A DNA stretch of 64,000 bases from Desulfovibrio sp. (GCA_024683955.1 JAIKXS010000010.1:1-64000); one strand, 5' to 3'; positions 1 to 9,775 are shown, counted from the first letter of the stretch. The notes: a model not told the origin generated them from the sequence alone. Numbers and translations are program-made.

Positions 1-45
1 GCATGTCGATACAATTGATAGATCTGTATGAAAAGCAGGCGCTCT

Positions 46-804
46 CTATCTGACTTTCACCCTGCCGGCTGCGCGTAACCGAGCAAACTCCTCCCTCACG
101 GTTTGCAGATGCCGCAAAAATTTCTCGTTGGCGTGAAGATCCGCAAATCCAGCGGAACCGGCCAGCCTGCCCGCGTCCACATCACTTTGCCAATGATAGC
201 CGCAAATGACCCGGCTCTGTCCGTATTCAAATCCGCGACGCAGAAGAAACTCCCTGCGCCCCGGATTGATTTCACTCAATAAAAGTGCCATTCCCCAGGC
301 ACGTGCGCTGTGCCCTGATGGATAGGAACCGTTTTTCCGCAGATGTTCCTCGGCATCCGGAAAGCAGGTTTGGGTATTATAGAGCACAAAGGGGCGGATT
401 CGTTTGTACTTCTTCTTCGCTCTCCTTACGGACATGCTGTCGAACTCGTGAAGCACCCGCTGCATGAGCGAAAAGAGCTCGGGCGTATTTTCCATGGTGA
501 TTTCCGCTCCAAAGGCTTCGGAAAAATATTCGGGAAGACGATTGAGATCGACATCTCTTGCCGCCTCTGCTCCGCGCTTAGTGCCTCGTACCGAAAGTCC
601 GTACTCATACATGGCCCTGTCGTGTTCAAAGGCCAGGCTGCCGAAGGCCGGGGGAGGAGGAAGAAATCCTGTCTCCGCACCCTCGGCACCCGGAAAAGTC
701 ATTCCCTCCTGCAGAAGAGCCTCACTGCCCCCGGGCTCCTCGCGCGCACTCCCCGTGCCGGAAAGGACAAGCATCCAAAGCATGACCCCCACAAATAAAC
801 GCAT
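46..804 (-). CDS. Class A non-specific acid phosphatase (PAP2 superfamily), exported
   Basis: ORF contains KKYKRIRP (Kx6RP), YPSGHSARAWG and SRVICGYHWQSD (SRx5HxxxD). Start placed at MRLFVGVMLWMLVLSGTGSA (signal peptide, purine-rich SD) because the longer ORF start crosses an upstream terminator hairpin. Confidence 0.9.
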   Translation of the reverse strand: MRLFVGVMLWMLVLSGTGSAREEPGGSEALLQEGMTFPGAEGAETGFLPPPPAFGSLAFEHDRAMYEYGLSVRGTKRGAEAARDVDLNRLPEYFSEAFGAEITMENTPELFSLMQRVLHEFDSMSVRRAKKKYKRIRPFVLYNTQTCFPDAEEHLRKNGSYPSGHSARAWGMALLLSEINPGRREFLLRRGFEYGQSRVICGYHWQSDVDAGRLAGSAGFADLHANEKFLRHLQTVREEFARLRAAGRVKVR

Positions 805-985
805 ACTCACCCCCCCGGACCACGGCAAGGCTCTGACCTCCGTGCGCCAATAACATCTTCCTCCGAACATCCTCATCACCGCAACGGAAAGGAAATTCCC
901 GTCGACGGGACGCTGATTAACCGTATCACGGGAACCGTTCCGCCTCCAAGGAGAGAGAGCCCCGAAAACCTTGGCTGCAAAAAAA

Positions 986-1015
986 GCCCTTCTCCCGAGC
1001 TTTGGGAGAAAGGGC
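986..1015 (-). terminator. Rho-independent terminator for the 1130..1615 gene
   Basis: Stem gcccttctccc/gggagaaagggc followed on the minus strand by TTTTTTT. Confidence 0.75.
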
Positions 1016-1129
1016 CAGTGTTGTTTCCCGTTTTTCCGGGGACTATCTGCCGTGCTCCGTTCCGGAAAGCGAATGCATTCCGTCATACTACACCGGCAAC
1101 GAGCGTTCGGAGAAAGGTTTTGCTCATCT

Positions 1130-1615
1130 TCAGAACGGCTTAAATGTCGAAACGGCCATGTTCACAAGACCGTTATACAGGTTCTTCATGGATTTGGGAT
1201 ATTCAAAATGCAGAGTGGGCCAATGGTCCTCGTGATAAAACTGCTTGGTATAGATAATCTTGCCATTTTCCTCATAGGATACGGCATACCATCCCTGTTC
1301 CTTGTTGACCCGTCTGTATGCGGCCTTCGGCATGCTGTCAGCCTTGGCAAAAAAATCTTCACGGCTCACGTCTCCAACTCTCGGTTCAAGGGCTGCGTAG
1401 GCCTGCATGGTGAGGCCCTTGCCGTCGGTGACCGTGATGCCGTCCCCATTGTCAGCCTCAAACACGGTATAGGTTCCTGGCGTCCAGGAAAGAGAAAAAC
1501 CGAAACGGGCATTATGATAGGCGGGAGATCCGGGGTCTACCGTGATTTCTCCTGCGTAGACAAGCGATGTGGCAAAAACGAACATAAGTGTCAGAAGCAC
1601 CCAATATCTGGCCAT
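1130..1615 (-). CDS. Exported hypothetical protein, paralogous to 13332..13856
   Basis: Signal peptide MARYWVLLTLMFVFATSLVYA, SD GAGGAGA upstream, shared fold pattern with 13332..13856. Confidence 0.8.
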   Translation of the reverse strand: MARYWVLLTLMFVFATSLVYAGEITVDPGSPAYHNARFGFSLSWTPGTYTVFEADNGDGITVTDGKGLTMQAYAALEPRVGDVSREDFFAKADSMPKAAYRRVNKEQGWYAVSYEENGKIIYTKQFYHEDHWPTLHFEYPKSMKNLYNGLVNMAVSTFKPF

Positions 1616-1689
1616 ACTGTCTCCTCATACGCTCCCTGCTCGGAACAGCCCCGAAACATTTCGGTTTTTACAAAAAAAGCGGCAGGCAG

Positions 1690-2436
1690 TCACTCCTGCT
1701 GGCTCCCGTTCTCCGTATATTGGCGCTTCCAGGTTCCGGCCTTCTCACCGGGGCTTAGCACGAGACGGAAGGTTCCGGGCTTTCTCATCTCCTCGGGATC
1801 GCCAATCACTTCAATAACATCTCCCGTAAGGAGAAAGCCCTCGCCCTTTTTTGAAATATCCTGCAGAACGGCTTCGGTTCCCGCATCGCCGAGACCATCG
1901 ATGCTCACAAAATACCCCTTATCGGTGAGAAGGGTCTCGCCAAAAAAATCATCGCCCTTGGGGGCTGCGTGTTTCTTTACACTGTGCCCCGTAAAGTGCA
2001 GGGCAGCCCCTTCAACAGCCTCCCTGGTGAGGAAGCATGTAAAGGATTCGGCGCGATTTTTGAAGGCCTCCGGATTCTCACTGCGCAGGAGGACCTGATT
2101 AGCTGAAACGGTCTGCCCGTTGACGGTAAAGAGCGGGCTCGATGCCGGTAAAGGCTTTTGTCCTTCTTCCTTGCGCTTTTCCTGCTCATACACAAAGATA
2201 TTTTTCGCGTTGTAGGCACCGAAAAGTGCCGCCTTGATGATATTCCCAGGCGCTTTCACATAGTCGGATTCGCCGCTCAAACCGAGATACGACGCTATGG
2301 TTGCTGTTTCCGAAAGCACCCGCTTCGCGTCTTGCTTTGAGAGGTCGGAAGCCTTGCAAAGGTCCGGGGAAAAAATAAGTGAAGCCCCTAAAATCACGGA
2401 AAAAGAGAGATACCGTATGATGCTGCCTATGCTCAT
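1690..2436 (-). CDS. Exported hypothetical protein
   Basis: Intact ORF with signal peptide MSIGSIIRYLSFSVILGASLIFSPDLCKA. Confidence 0.75.
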   Translation of the reverse strand: MSIGSIIRYLSFSVILGASLIFSPDLCKASDLSKQDAKRVLSETATIASYLGLSGESDYVKAPGNIIKAALFGAYNAKNIFVYEQEKRKEEGQKPLPASSPLFTVNGQTVSANQVLLRSENPEAFKNRAESFTCFLTREAVEGAALHFTGHSVKKHAAPKGDDFFGETLLTDKGYFVSIDGLGDAGTEAVLQDISKKGEGFLLTGDVIEVIGDPEEMRKPGTFRLVLSPGEKAGTWKRQYTENGSQQE

Positions 2437-2451
2437 GGAGCGTTCCTTCTT

Positions 2452-2486
2452 GTGACGGATACAGGAAGCACGCCTGTATCCGTCAC
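2452..2486. repeat. Perfect 14-bp inverted repeat, 7-nt loop
   Basis: GTGACGGATACAGG-aagcacg-CCTGTATCCGTCAC. Confidence 0.9.
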
Positions 2487-2558
2487 CGGTTGAGTCAGTC
2501 TGACACCGTTGCTCACACTACACGGAAAAAGTCCCGAGTAAAAGGCCTCCGCCCGGCT

Positions 2559-3230
2559 CTATTTCTTTTCACGGACGAAATCGCCGTCAAATGTGACACC
2601 TGCACCAAGGGCACCGCTTTTCTTGAAGGCCTCTGGTTCAGCGATGGTTGCCGTATCGCCCTTGAAGGTGATGTTGACAGGATTCTGATCATCATTCTTG
2701 TCAACGGCGCTCATGACATTCCCCTTAAGTTTTCCAAAGCCCGCAAGCTCACCACTGTTATTAGGGGCATTCTTCTGAATGGCATAGATTTCCACGGCAT
2801 AGAGATCCGGCTCATCTCCCTTCTCAACAAGAAGCCAGCCGTCAAAGGCCTTGCTCTGCATGCGGTAGAAGCCCTGTGCACCTTCCGGATGACGTCGGAG
2901 CCAATCACGTTTAATCTCCTGCTTTGCCCGTTCAAGAGCTATGGTGTAGGCGCTTTCCCACGCTTCGGATTCCTTGGTGTCCGATGCCATGTCCTCCTTT
3001 ACCTGCTCCGTCATTGCAGCTTCAAGGGACTTCTTGAGATCGGCAAAATCTTTCGCCTCAAGACGTTCTTCGGCCTCTTTGAGCGTAGCGGTGTATGATT
3101 CAAATGCGTTCTTATATTCCTCGTCGGCCATGAGCGCGTCATGGTTGGCGGGGGCGGCGTAGACTGCGCTGGACGCAAACAACACAAAACTGGTCAGAAA
3201 AAACGTTTTTTTGAAAAAGGAGAAAATCAT
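2559..3230 (-). CDS. Exported hypothetical protein
   Basis: Signal peptide MIFSFFKKTFFLTSFVLFASSAVYA; intact ORF. Confidence 0.75.
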   Translation of the reverse strand: MIFSFFKKTFFLTSFVLFASSAVYAAPANHDALMADEEYKNAFESYTATLKEAEERLEAKDFADLKKSLEAAMTEQVKEDMASDTKESEAWESAYTIALERAKQEIKRDWLRRHPEGAQGFYRMQSKAFDGWLLVEKGDEPDLYAVEIYAIQKNAPNNSGELAGFGKLKGNVMSAVDKNDDQNPVNITFKGDTATIAEPEAFKKSGALGAGVTFDGDFVREKK

Positions 3231-3348
3231 CCCGTGCCTCCTTATTATCTCCACGACGGCAAAGCACCCCGGGCCATACCGTCAGACTGAAATGCTTTGA
3301 CAACATACGAAACAAAGCATTGGCCGTATTTCCGATCGACGACAATAC

Positions 3349-3624
3349 TCACCTGATTATACGAAGATTGCAAACGCTCATTTCGTTTTGCACCGTGGTC
3401 GTCCAGTGTCCCGTCCATTCGGCATTCTGTCCGGGATGGGACAAAAGCCAGTCCTTCAGGACCTCGGGACAACGTATCTTCGCGTGCTCATTATCCCAGA
3501 TGGGCCCCGCTTCCACATCAAAGCTTTTCTGATGGGTTGTTCCAGAGTCAGCCTGCGCGTGCACGAGTCCCGGAAGAAAAAAGGAGAGCAGCAGAACACT
3601 TCCAAGTGCCAATCGCAACATCAT
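3349..3624 (-). CDS. Exported single-domain MVL-type (Microcystis viridis lectin-like) mannan-binding protein
   Basis: Signal peptide MMLRLALGSVLLLSFFLPGLVHA, then FDVEAGPIWDNEHAKIRCPEVL...AEWTGHWTTTVQNEMSVCNLRII. This matches the MVL pattern AGP(L/I)WxNxxAxxxxPxx...FTGxWxTxVxxxMSV, recalled from family knowledge. Confidence 0.7.
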   Translation of the reverse strand: MMLRLALGSVLLLSFFLPGLVHAQADSGTTHQKSFDVEAGPIWDNEHAKIRCPEVLKDWLLSHPGQNAEWTGHWTTTVQNEMSVCNLRIIR

Positions 3625-3661
3625 AACGACTTCTTCCTTTTTTGACCCATTGCAGAAGCTC

Positions 3662-4303
3662 TTAGCGCTGCGTGGATTTAAAGGAAAGGATCACCCAGCT
3701 GTTCTTTCCATCCCTCTTGACAGGTCTGGCAGTCGCCTCAAAGGTTGAAGGACGGTCATCCTTGTCTTCGGCATTGAAAATATCGCCCTTCATATGCACG
3801 ACATTGTCCGTAAGCGTCGCTTCCTTCACAAGGGCGTGATACACCGCCTCACCATCCGCCCCTTCAAAGTGATACTGCTTGCCGTCAAAATGGTAGACCG
3901 GATCCGAGTTCTCAACACTGGCATGTTTCAGGTTAATTCCAAAATATTTTTTGACACTCTCGGCCACGTAGGTTGCGTCGATCACGAGCGAGCCGTACTT
4001 GCACCCGGCCGTCGAACATTTTTTGATTCGTTTTTTAAAGTTGTTCACATAGTTATGCATAATGCCGAAACGGATAAGATCCGGATCTGACGGATCAGCA
4101 CCGAAATGGAGAAGATTCTCGTCTCCATCCTTCTGGACGTCAAAGTTCATGAAGCCAAGTTCCGTGAAGTTGCTCAGAAACGTGCTCATGCGTTTCATCT
4201 CAGGCTGTGAGACGTCGGCGGCACGGGCCTCTGTCAGCCCCTCTGAGGTAACAAATCCAAGTGTCAGCAAAAAAAGCAGTGTTTTCAACAAAAGATGTCT
4301 CAT
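3662..4303 (-). CDS. Exported hypothetical protein
   Basis: Signal peptide MRHLLLKTLLFLLTLGFVTSEGLTEARA; intact ORF. Confidence 0.75.
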   Translation of the reverse strand: MRHLLLKTLLFLLTLGFVTSEGLTEARAADVSQPEMKRMSTFLSNFTELGFMNFDVQKDGDENLLHFGADPSDPDLIRFGIMHNYVNNFKKRIKKCSTAGCKYGSLVIDATYVAESVKKYFGINLKHASVENSDPVYHFDGKQYHFEGADGEAVYHALVKEATLTDNVVHMKGDIFNAEDKDDRPSTFEATARPVKRDGKNSWVILSFKSTQR

Positions 4304-4452
4304 GTGGTTTTCCTCCAGATAGTGTGAAAAAACTATGCGTTCGTAATGCCCAAAGGTGCCGTTCTTTCCGGAGAACGAAAAGCTTCATGACATGAACAGG
4401 GAGAGGACAGTCTTTACACCGGATCCCCCTGTCAGCCCTGGCATGAAGAAGG

Positions 4453-5211
4453 TTACTTCTTACCTTTCAACATTTCTGACCGGGACAGACGTACCTGGGT
4501 ATCGCTGACCTTTTCGTCATCGGCCCAGTCCTTTGCACCCTTCACAACGCTCTCCATAACTTCAAGAGATCCGTCCTTCGTCTCGATGCCGGTAATGCAG
4601 TAGTTTCGGGTCTCTGTGGCGGCACGGAGTACGTTTGTTTTGCCCGTTATGACATCATGAAGAGCTATGGAACTCCACCAGAGATCAAACTTTCCGCTGA
4701 CTCTCATCCCCTTTTTCATATCGACGGAAGTAACGGCAAACGTCCTGGCATCGATCCAGAAGGAAGGTCCCTGCACAGGAATCTCTGTCTTTTTTACAAA
4801 GTCCTTGTTCTTCCCGACCGCATAAACGTTGAGATGCTGGACATATTCCATCCCCCAGGAAAGCAAGAAATACTCTCCGGACGGGGAAAAGGTCAGTCTG
4901 CAGGATTCCACTTCTTCCGTTACGGGCAAAAAGCCCGCAGGAGCAGCGTCCTTTCCCCTGAAAAAGTAGATTCCCTCCTCTTTTTCACCCAACCCGTCGA
5001 ACTGGTTCTGACCCACAAGGATCCAGGACCAGAGTCCGGCTTCCGTCCCGACCTTCTGCACCGGGCAGTCCTTCAGAGCCGTTTCCCTGCCATCCTCAAT
5101 ACGAAAGGCGTTCCCATCCTTAATGAGAATGGTGCCCGGAGCGGCGCAGGCCGGTTCTACAAAAAGCATCCCGACAAGCAGCAGGATGCCAAGCAGGCGT
5201 ACAATCTCCAT
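4453..5211 (-). CDS. Exported hypothetical protein (possible beta-propeller)
   Basis: Start at MEIVRLLGILLLVGMLFVEPACA; repeated beta-rich segments such as SCRLTFSPSGEYFLLSW. Confidence 0.7.
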   Translation of the reverse strand: MEIVRLLGILLLVGMLFVEPACAAPGTILIKDGNAFRIEDGRETALKDCPVQKVGTEAGLWSWILVGQNQFDGLGEKEEGIYFFRGKDAAPAGFLPVTEEVESCRLTFSPSGEYFLLSWGMEYVQHLNVYAVGKNKDFVKKTEIPVQGPSFWIDARTFAVTSVDMKKGMRVSGKFDLWWSSIALHDVITGKTNVLRAATETRNYCITGIETKDGSLEVMESVVKGAKDWADDEKVSDTQVRLSRSEMLKGKK

Positions 5212-5397
5212 AGGTGATCCCCTCTGTTTGAAAAGCGTTCTGTCAGACAACTCTTTTGTCTTGGTGATTTCATGACACAAACGTTCCGTACGCTTTCCCT
5301 TTCCACAACGAAAGATATACCACAAAAGGTAGTTTTTGAAAAAACAGGGTTTCCCCGTGCCGGACAGCAGGAAACAGGAGAACAAACGACGGGCACG

Positions 5398-5727
5398 TCA
5401 CATAAAAAGCAATATTAAAAACAGAGCGGCAGAAAAAGCAGCCGCGAGTCCGTGGATCCAGGAGAGAATGCGCCACCCGCGCGTACGGAAAAACCATGCA
5501 ACAAAACCAAAGAGGAGGAAGGCGCAGATAGCCGCGCAGAAAAGGTGAGGTTCCTGCCTTGTGAGAAAGAGGAGGGCCAGCACATAGGCATACCCACCTA
5601 TCCCGAGAAGTGAACAAAAAGCAAGAAAGATCATGGGGTCTCCGGGGAAAGAGGGGAGAGGGGAAGAAGGCACGACGTACGGCAGGAAAAAACAGTTGTG
5701 GGACCGGCATCGTGCCTTTCTTATCAA
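5398..5727 (-). CDS. Small membrane protein, hypothetical
   Basis: About 109 aa ORF with several hydrophobic helices. Confidence 0.5.
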   Translation of the reverse strand: MIRKARCRSHNCFFLPYVVPSSPLPSFPGDPMIFLAFCSLLGIGGYAYVLALLFLTRQEPHLFCAAICAFLLFGFVAWFFRTRGWRILSWIHGLAAAFSAALFLILLFM

Positions 5728-6219
5728 ACGCGCCGTAAAATACCGCCCTTCTGGGAGAGGATATAAGGCATGTACGGATCCGCCCTTGACCTCACCTTAG
5801 CTGAATTTCATTTCTTTCCTGTTCCAACATACTCTTTGGCGGATCGGCAAGCCGTGTCAGCCTGGAGCGAGACAGTGAGCCCCGGAGGAAGAGGGCGCTG
5901 GCTCGCTGCCGTAAACGTTCCCGCCGTGGGAATTTGAATGCAAAAATCAGCTGATGTTCCTCCGGGCGGTTTCGTCGATGCGGAAAGCCCGCTTTGAAAT
6001 GCAGGCCAAATCCCGTCTCCGCCAGCCACCCCCCGCGTTGGGTGAAGGAGGATGACAACCGCACCTCCGCTTCTTCGGGAACATATGTTCTGATCATTCC
6101 GCCGGGTCCTCCGGAGAAGACTTCGCCGGCATTGCAATTGCGAAGAAAGAATGGGCATGCAGTCATATTCCGTTGAACGGGGAGAGAAGCCGGAACGGAC
6201 TGAATAAGGACGTTGGCCT

Positions 6220-8151
6220 CTACCAGCCGCCCCCGCCGCCGCCACCCGTGCTTCCGCCGTCTGAATCGCTGCCTCCGGAGTCTCCGTCTCCGGAGGCTCT
6301 CTGTGATGCGCCATAGGCAACACCTGCGGCGCTTGCGGCAGCAAGAGCCGAGCTATAACTGGGATCCGTTGCCACGAAAACGTACAGCGGGTTTTCCATA
6401 TAGGGATCCTGCCAGTCCTTGCAGGAACCGGTCTGGGCACAAATCATTTCGAAGCGTTTTTCCCAAGCCTTTGCCTTGCCAATGGCCAGGGCGTAGGGCA
6501 GCATCTCACCGTAGCGCTCGGGAGTATCATCGTGGTCACTGAGACGATCGGAACGTTCCGTTCCGGCCCGGCTTATATAGAGGGCCAGGCCCTCCACAGC
6601 CGCACGTGCCTTAAGACCTTCAGAGGTCGGACGGACGGGAAAACACAGCCAGAAAAAAAGCGGGGCAAAGACTGAAGTCAGCGCCGCTGAAAAAAACAAG
6701 GGGTCATATTCGGTAAGGATGCCCAGTATCAGCACTGAACATGAGCAGGACAGACAAAGGGCGATCCTCCGTACAATCCCTTTTTTCATACATATAAGAA
6801 TCGGGAGCGCCGAAAGAAAACCAAAGAAAACGATACCGATAAAATGATCAAGAAGACCCTGGCCGTCGTAAATGCCAATCCATCCGGAAAAATAGAAGGC
6901 AGCATAAAGAAGAAGGACGTTTACGAGGGCGCCCGAAAGAGGCAGAAGAGCGGATCTCGGGGCCATTGACTTCATCTTCTGACGGTATCCGCTCTCAAGG
7001 TTCCCGAACGCATGGTAGAGACGTTCTCCGTCATCGCTGCGAACAGGTCTCCAATCGTCTGGCATGCCCTGCCGCAGATCGCGGACGATCTCTCCGTGTT
7101 CCGAAAAAAGCCTGTTTGCAATGCCGAGGCACGCTTCATTCTGCCAGTTCTGCCGTACCCGTTTGGGCCATGCGGGGACAAAGGTCCAGTTGTTTTCGCC
7201 CTTTTCCATACGCATAAAGCCTGAGACAGCCGTCCAAAGAAGATCGGCATGAAACGCAAGCTCCGGTTTGCCGCTAATATACGCGGCAAGCCCCGGGGAA
7301 ATCCCTTCGGGAGGCGAATAAAGCGGAACAACAGGAAGCTTTCTGCCACGACGGAAGAGAAACCAGAAAAGAACAAAAAAGAAAAGCGGAATAAGGGCAG
7401 TGCCCTGCATAATCTGCGGGCCATAGGCGCCCATGCGTTCCCGGAGGGACTGTGCGGGGAGCGTGATTCCGCCTCCCTCCCAACGGACGTGAATGACCAG
7501 GGCCTCACCCTTCCCGAGGGGCCGTTCCGTGACAAAAAGATGACCGTCTCCCACGGTTCCTTCATCCGTTTTCTGCGCTCCCTTCGATATGCAGGAGGAA
7601 AAATCGGTGACTCGTGAGCCGTCAGGCAAAATAAGGAGAAGTTCAGCCTGATCAATCGGAAGATTCCACTGTTTGCCCGTTACATTGTAATGAATGGCAT
7701 AGCCGTTCTTTTCCCGGCGCAGATGGCCCGTTGCGCGGTAGGTAATCTCAAAGACGTGTGTGCCCTTTTCGAGCTCCGTTTCGGAATTACCCAGAACAAA
7801 GGTGGTCTGAAGGTCACTGTCTTCTCTCCGTACCTGAACGGGAGTGTTGTCCATCCGCGCCTCAAGAAGCTCGACATGTCCTATTCCAAGGTGCCTCGCA
7901 TGCCAGGTCAGCGTCGGAATGGAACGGAAAATTCCGTGTCTGACAGTATCTTGCTCGGCCGTCACGGAAATTGATTCCTTCACAAGCAGGGACGCATCCG
8001 TCTGCACTCTGACCTCTGCGGAAAAGGAGTCGATACATTCCCGTGCGTGACAGCACTGTGACATGAAGACAAAAATGAAGAGAAGCCCCCCGGCAAAAAC
8101 AGGGAGGCCCAAAAAGGCAAAACCTTTCTCCTTATGCACATTCACGGACAT
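6220..8151 (-). CDS. DUF2207 domain-containing membrane protein with Gly-rich C-terminus
   Basis: N-terminal SFSAEVRVQTDASLLVKESISVTAEQDTVRHGIFRSIPT, internal TM segments, C-terminal GGSTGGGGGGGW typical of DUF2207 proteins. Confidence 0.85.
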   Translation of the reverse strand: MSVNVHKEKGFAFLGLPVFAGGLLFIFVFMSQCCHARECIDSFSAEVRVQTDASLLVKESISVTAEQDTVRHGIFRSIPTLTWHARHLGIGHVELLEARMDNTPVQVRREDSDLQTTFVLGNSETELEKGTHVFEITYRATGHLRREKNGYAIHYNVTGKQWNLPIDQAELLLILPDGSRVTDFSSCISKGAQKTDEGTVGDGHLFVTERPLGKGEALVIHVRWEGGGITLPAQSLRERMGAYGPQIMQGTALIPLFFFVLFWFLFRRGRKLPVVPLYSPPEGISPGLAAYISGKPELAFHADLLWTAVSGFMRMEKGENNWTFVPAWPKRVRQNWQNEACLGIANRLFSEHGEIVRDLRQGMPDDWRPVRSDDGERLYHAFGNLESGYRQKMKSMAPRSALLPLSGALVNVLLLYAAFYFSGWIGIYDGQGLLDHFIGIVFFGFLSALPILICMKKGIVRRIALCLSCSCSVLILGILTEYDPLFFSAALTSVFAPLFFWLCFPVRPTSEGLKARAAVEGLALYISRAGTERSDRLSDHDDTPERYGEMLPYALAIGKAKAWEKRFEMICAQTGSCKDWQDPYMENPLYVFVATDPSYSSALAAASAAGVAYGASQRASGDGDSGGSDSDGGSTGGGGGGGW

Positions 8152-8178
8152 GGCAAGATGAGCCTGGCTTATGTACCA

Positions 8179-8628
8179 CTAACTTGTTCTTTTAAAATTA
8201 TATTTTAAAATTCGTATACGCACATTTTTATATGGGAACCAACCTTTGGCAGGATTTACCTTGCGTTTGAACTCTGTCTTAAGATTTTTTGAATGTCCGG
8301 GTTCAAGAACTGGCTTAAAGACATAATTAATGTCAACATTTCTTTGATATGTTTCTTTCCTTCCATTACCAATATCACCTGTCAATTCAAGAGTAACACT
8401 GTTAAGTTTTGAAATATATTCAACATCTGATGTATTTTTTACGGTAAAATGAAAAACAATGGACTGTTTACCATTGTTCACCTTTCCTATCTGTGTTTTT
8501 TTGACTGACAAACTTAATGGACCTGCATCTGCAGATGTTGTTAAAACAATGGAAAAGAAAAGTAGGATAAAAATATGACAACAAGCAAGAAATACGGTTC
8601 TTATTCTGTTATTCATCGCCAAGCGCAC
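8179..8628 (-). CDS. Exported hypothetical protein in an AT-rich segment
   Basis: Signal peptide ...VFLACCHIFILLFFSIVLTTSADA; local composition is clearly AT-rich. Confidence 0.7.
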   Translation of the reverse strand: MRLAMNNRIRTVFLACCHIFILLFFSIVLTTSADAGPLSLSVKKTQIGKVNNGKQSIVFHFTVKNTSDVEYISKLNSVTLELTGDIGNGRKETYQRNVDINYVFKPVLEPGHSKNLKTEFKRKVNPAKGWFPYKNVRIRILKYNFKRTS

Positions 8629-8697
8629 TCTTTTTTATAGAAAAAAGGTTATTTGTCACCAAATTAAAGATGTCGCTAAAAACAATCTTGTGCACAA

Positions 8698-9441
8698 TCA
8701 ATTCAAAGACAGGGCTTTTATACCCTCAGGAGTAGCAGGGACCCATGTTATCCTGAGTGGATCAGCGCCTCCGAGGATGCCGGAAACCCAGGCCTCATAT
8801 ACGGGCGTATCCACCGGTGCAGGATCCTCCGACTCATCGCGCGAAGGATCACTGATGAAATACACAAAACCGTCACCCGTCACATCAATCTTTTGGGGAA
8901 AGGGCTCATCGTCGCGGGGGTCTGTTGGGTAGGCTTTCCTGCTCCATCCATAGACACGCCCCTTTTCCTCGCATGAGCCTTTTTTTGCGTCGCAACAAAT
9001 GAGAGTGTAGGGCCAGAACGTCCCCCCGGCGGTACGATTGCGTCTTGCCTTTTCCTTAATACAGCCGTTGGTAAAGTATTCAAGCTCGGGAAAGCCCTCA
9101 TACATTATGGTAATCTCTCCCCTGCTTTCGTCAAAACCGCACACAAACTCCTGCATTGAGAAGGTCGGACCGCTCTGAAACCGGACAAGAAGCTCCGGCT
9201 TGCCGTCCATATCCACATCAGCAAGTGCAAGCTGATTCTCTCCGAAATCCCCCTGCAGAAGTTCCTTATCTATGGAATCCCCGGTCGGGAGCACATGATT
9301 CCGGACAAAGGCCTCCGCAGCTGTACGAAACGCCTCTTGTCTCACGTCAGCTGCGTGCACATCTTCCGTACAAAGAAGAAAAATGGGAAGAAAAAAAAGA
9401 AGCAGAGCGTGACGAAAACCCGTTCCACAACGTTTTAGCAT
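8698..9441 (-). CDS. Exported protein with FG-GAP/VCBS-like Asp-rich motif
   Basis: Start MLKRCGTGFRHALLLFFLPIFLLCTEDVHA with G-rich SD; motif LALADVDMDGKPELLVRF. Confidence 0.75.
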   Translation of the reverse strand: MLKRCGTGFRHALLLFFLPIFLLCTEDVHAADVRQEAFRTAAEAFVRNHVLPTGDSIDKELLQGDFGENQLALADVDMDGKPELLVRFQSGPTFSMQEFVCGFDESRGEITIMYEGFPELEYFTNGCIKEKARRNRTAGGTFWPYTLICCDAKKGSCEEKGRVYGWSRKAYPTDPRDDEPFPQKIDVTGDGFVYFISDPSRDESEDPAPVDTPVYEAWVSGILGGADPLRITWVPATPEGIKALSLN

Positions 9442-9499
9442 TGTACCCCCCTGACATTTTCCCGTCCGCCAAGCGATGGAATGCCGGCATACAAGCAAA

Positions 9500-9775
9500 T
9501 CAGAAGACAGAACTGTCGTCCGACAGCCCCAATACCGCACGTTCAACATCACAGCCTTCAAGATTACAACCCCGTATTCTATCGTCACTCCCTGCGAAGG
9601 ACAGGAACGGATTGGTTCCATCGGGATCATGCACTATACGGCATTCAGGACATGTCCACCGTCTTATCTTCAGTGATTGCGCCATCTTTTTCTCTGTTAT
9701 GATGCCGTCGTACCCAGAAAACATCAATGGCTTGCACACAAATTTTGCTGTAAAAGTACGGTCTTTCAAAGACAT
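9500..9775 (-). pseudogene. Possible degenerate TnpB (IS200/IS605 OrfB) C-terminal remnant
   Basis: SLKIRRWTCPECRIVHDPDGTNPFLSF resembles the TnpB tail SLSVRxWTCPECGxxHDRDxNAAxNIL; the rest is degenerate or missing. Confidence 0.4.

Noticed and set aside
805-1086. N-terminal extension of the acid phosphatase ORF
   Set aside because: Crosses a terminator hairpin with T-run (986-1015); the signal peptide and SD sit at 804.
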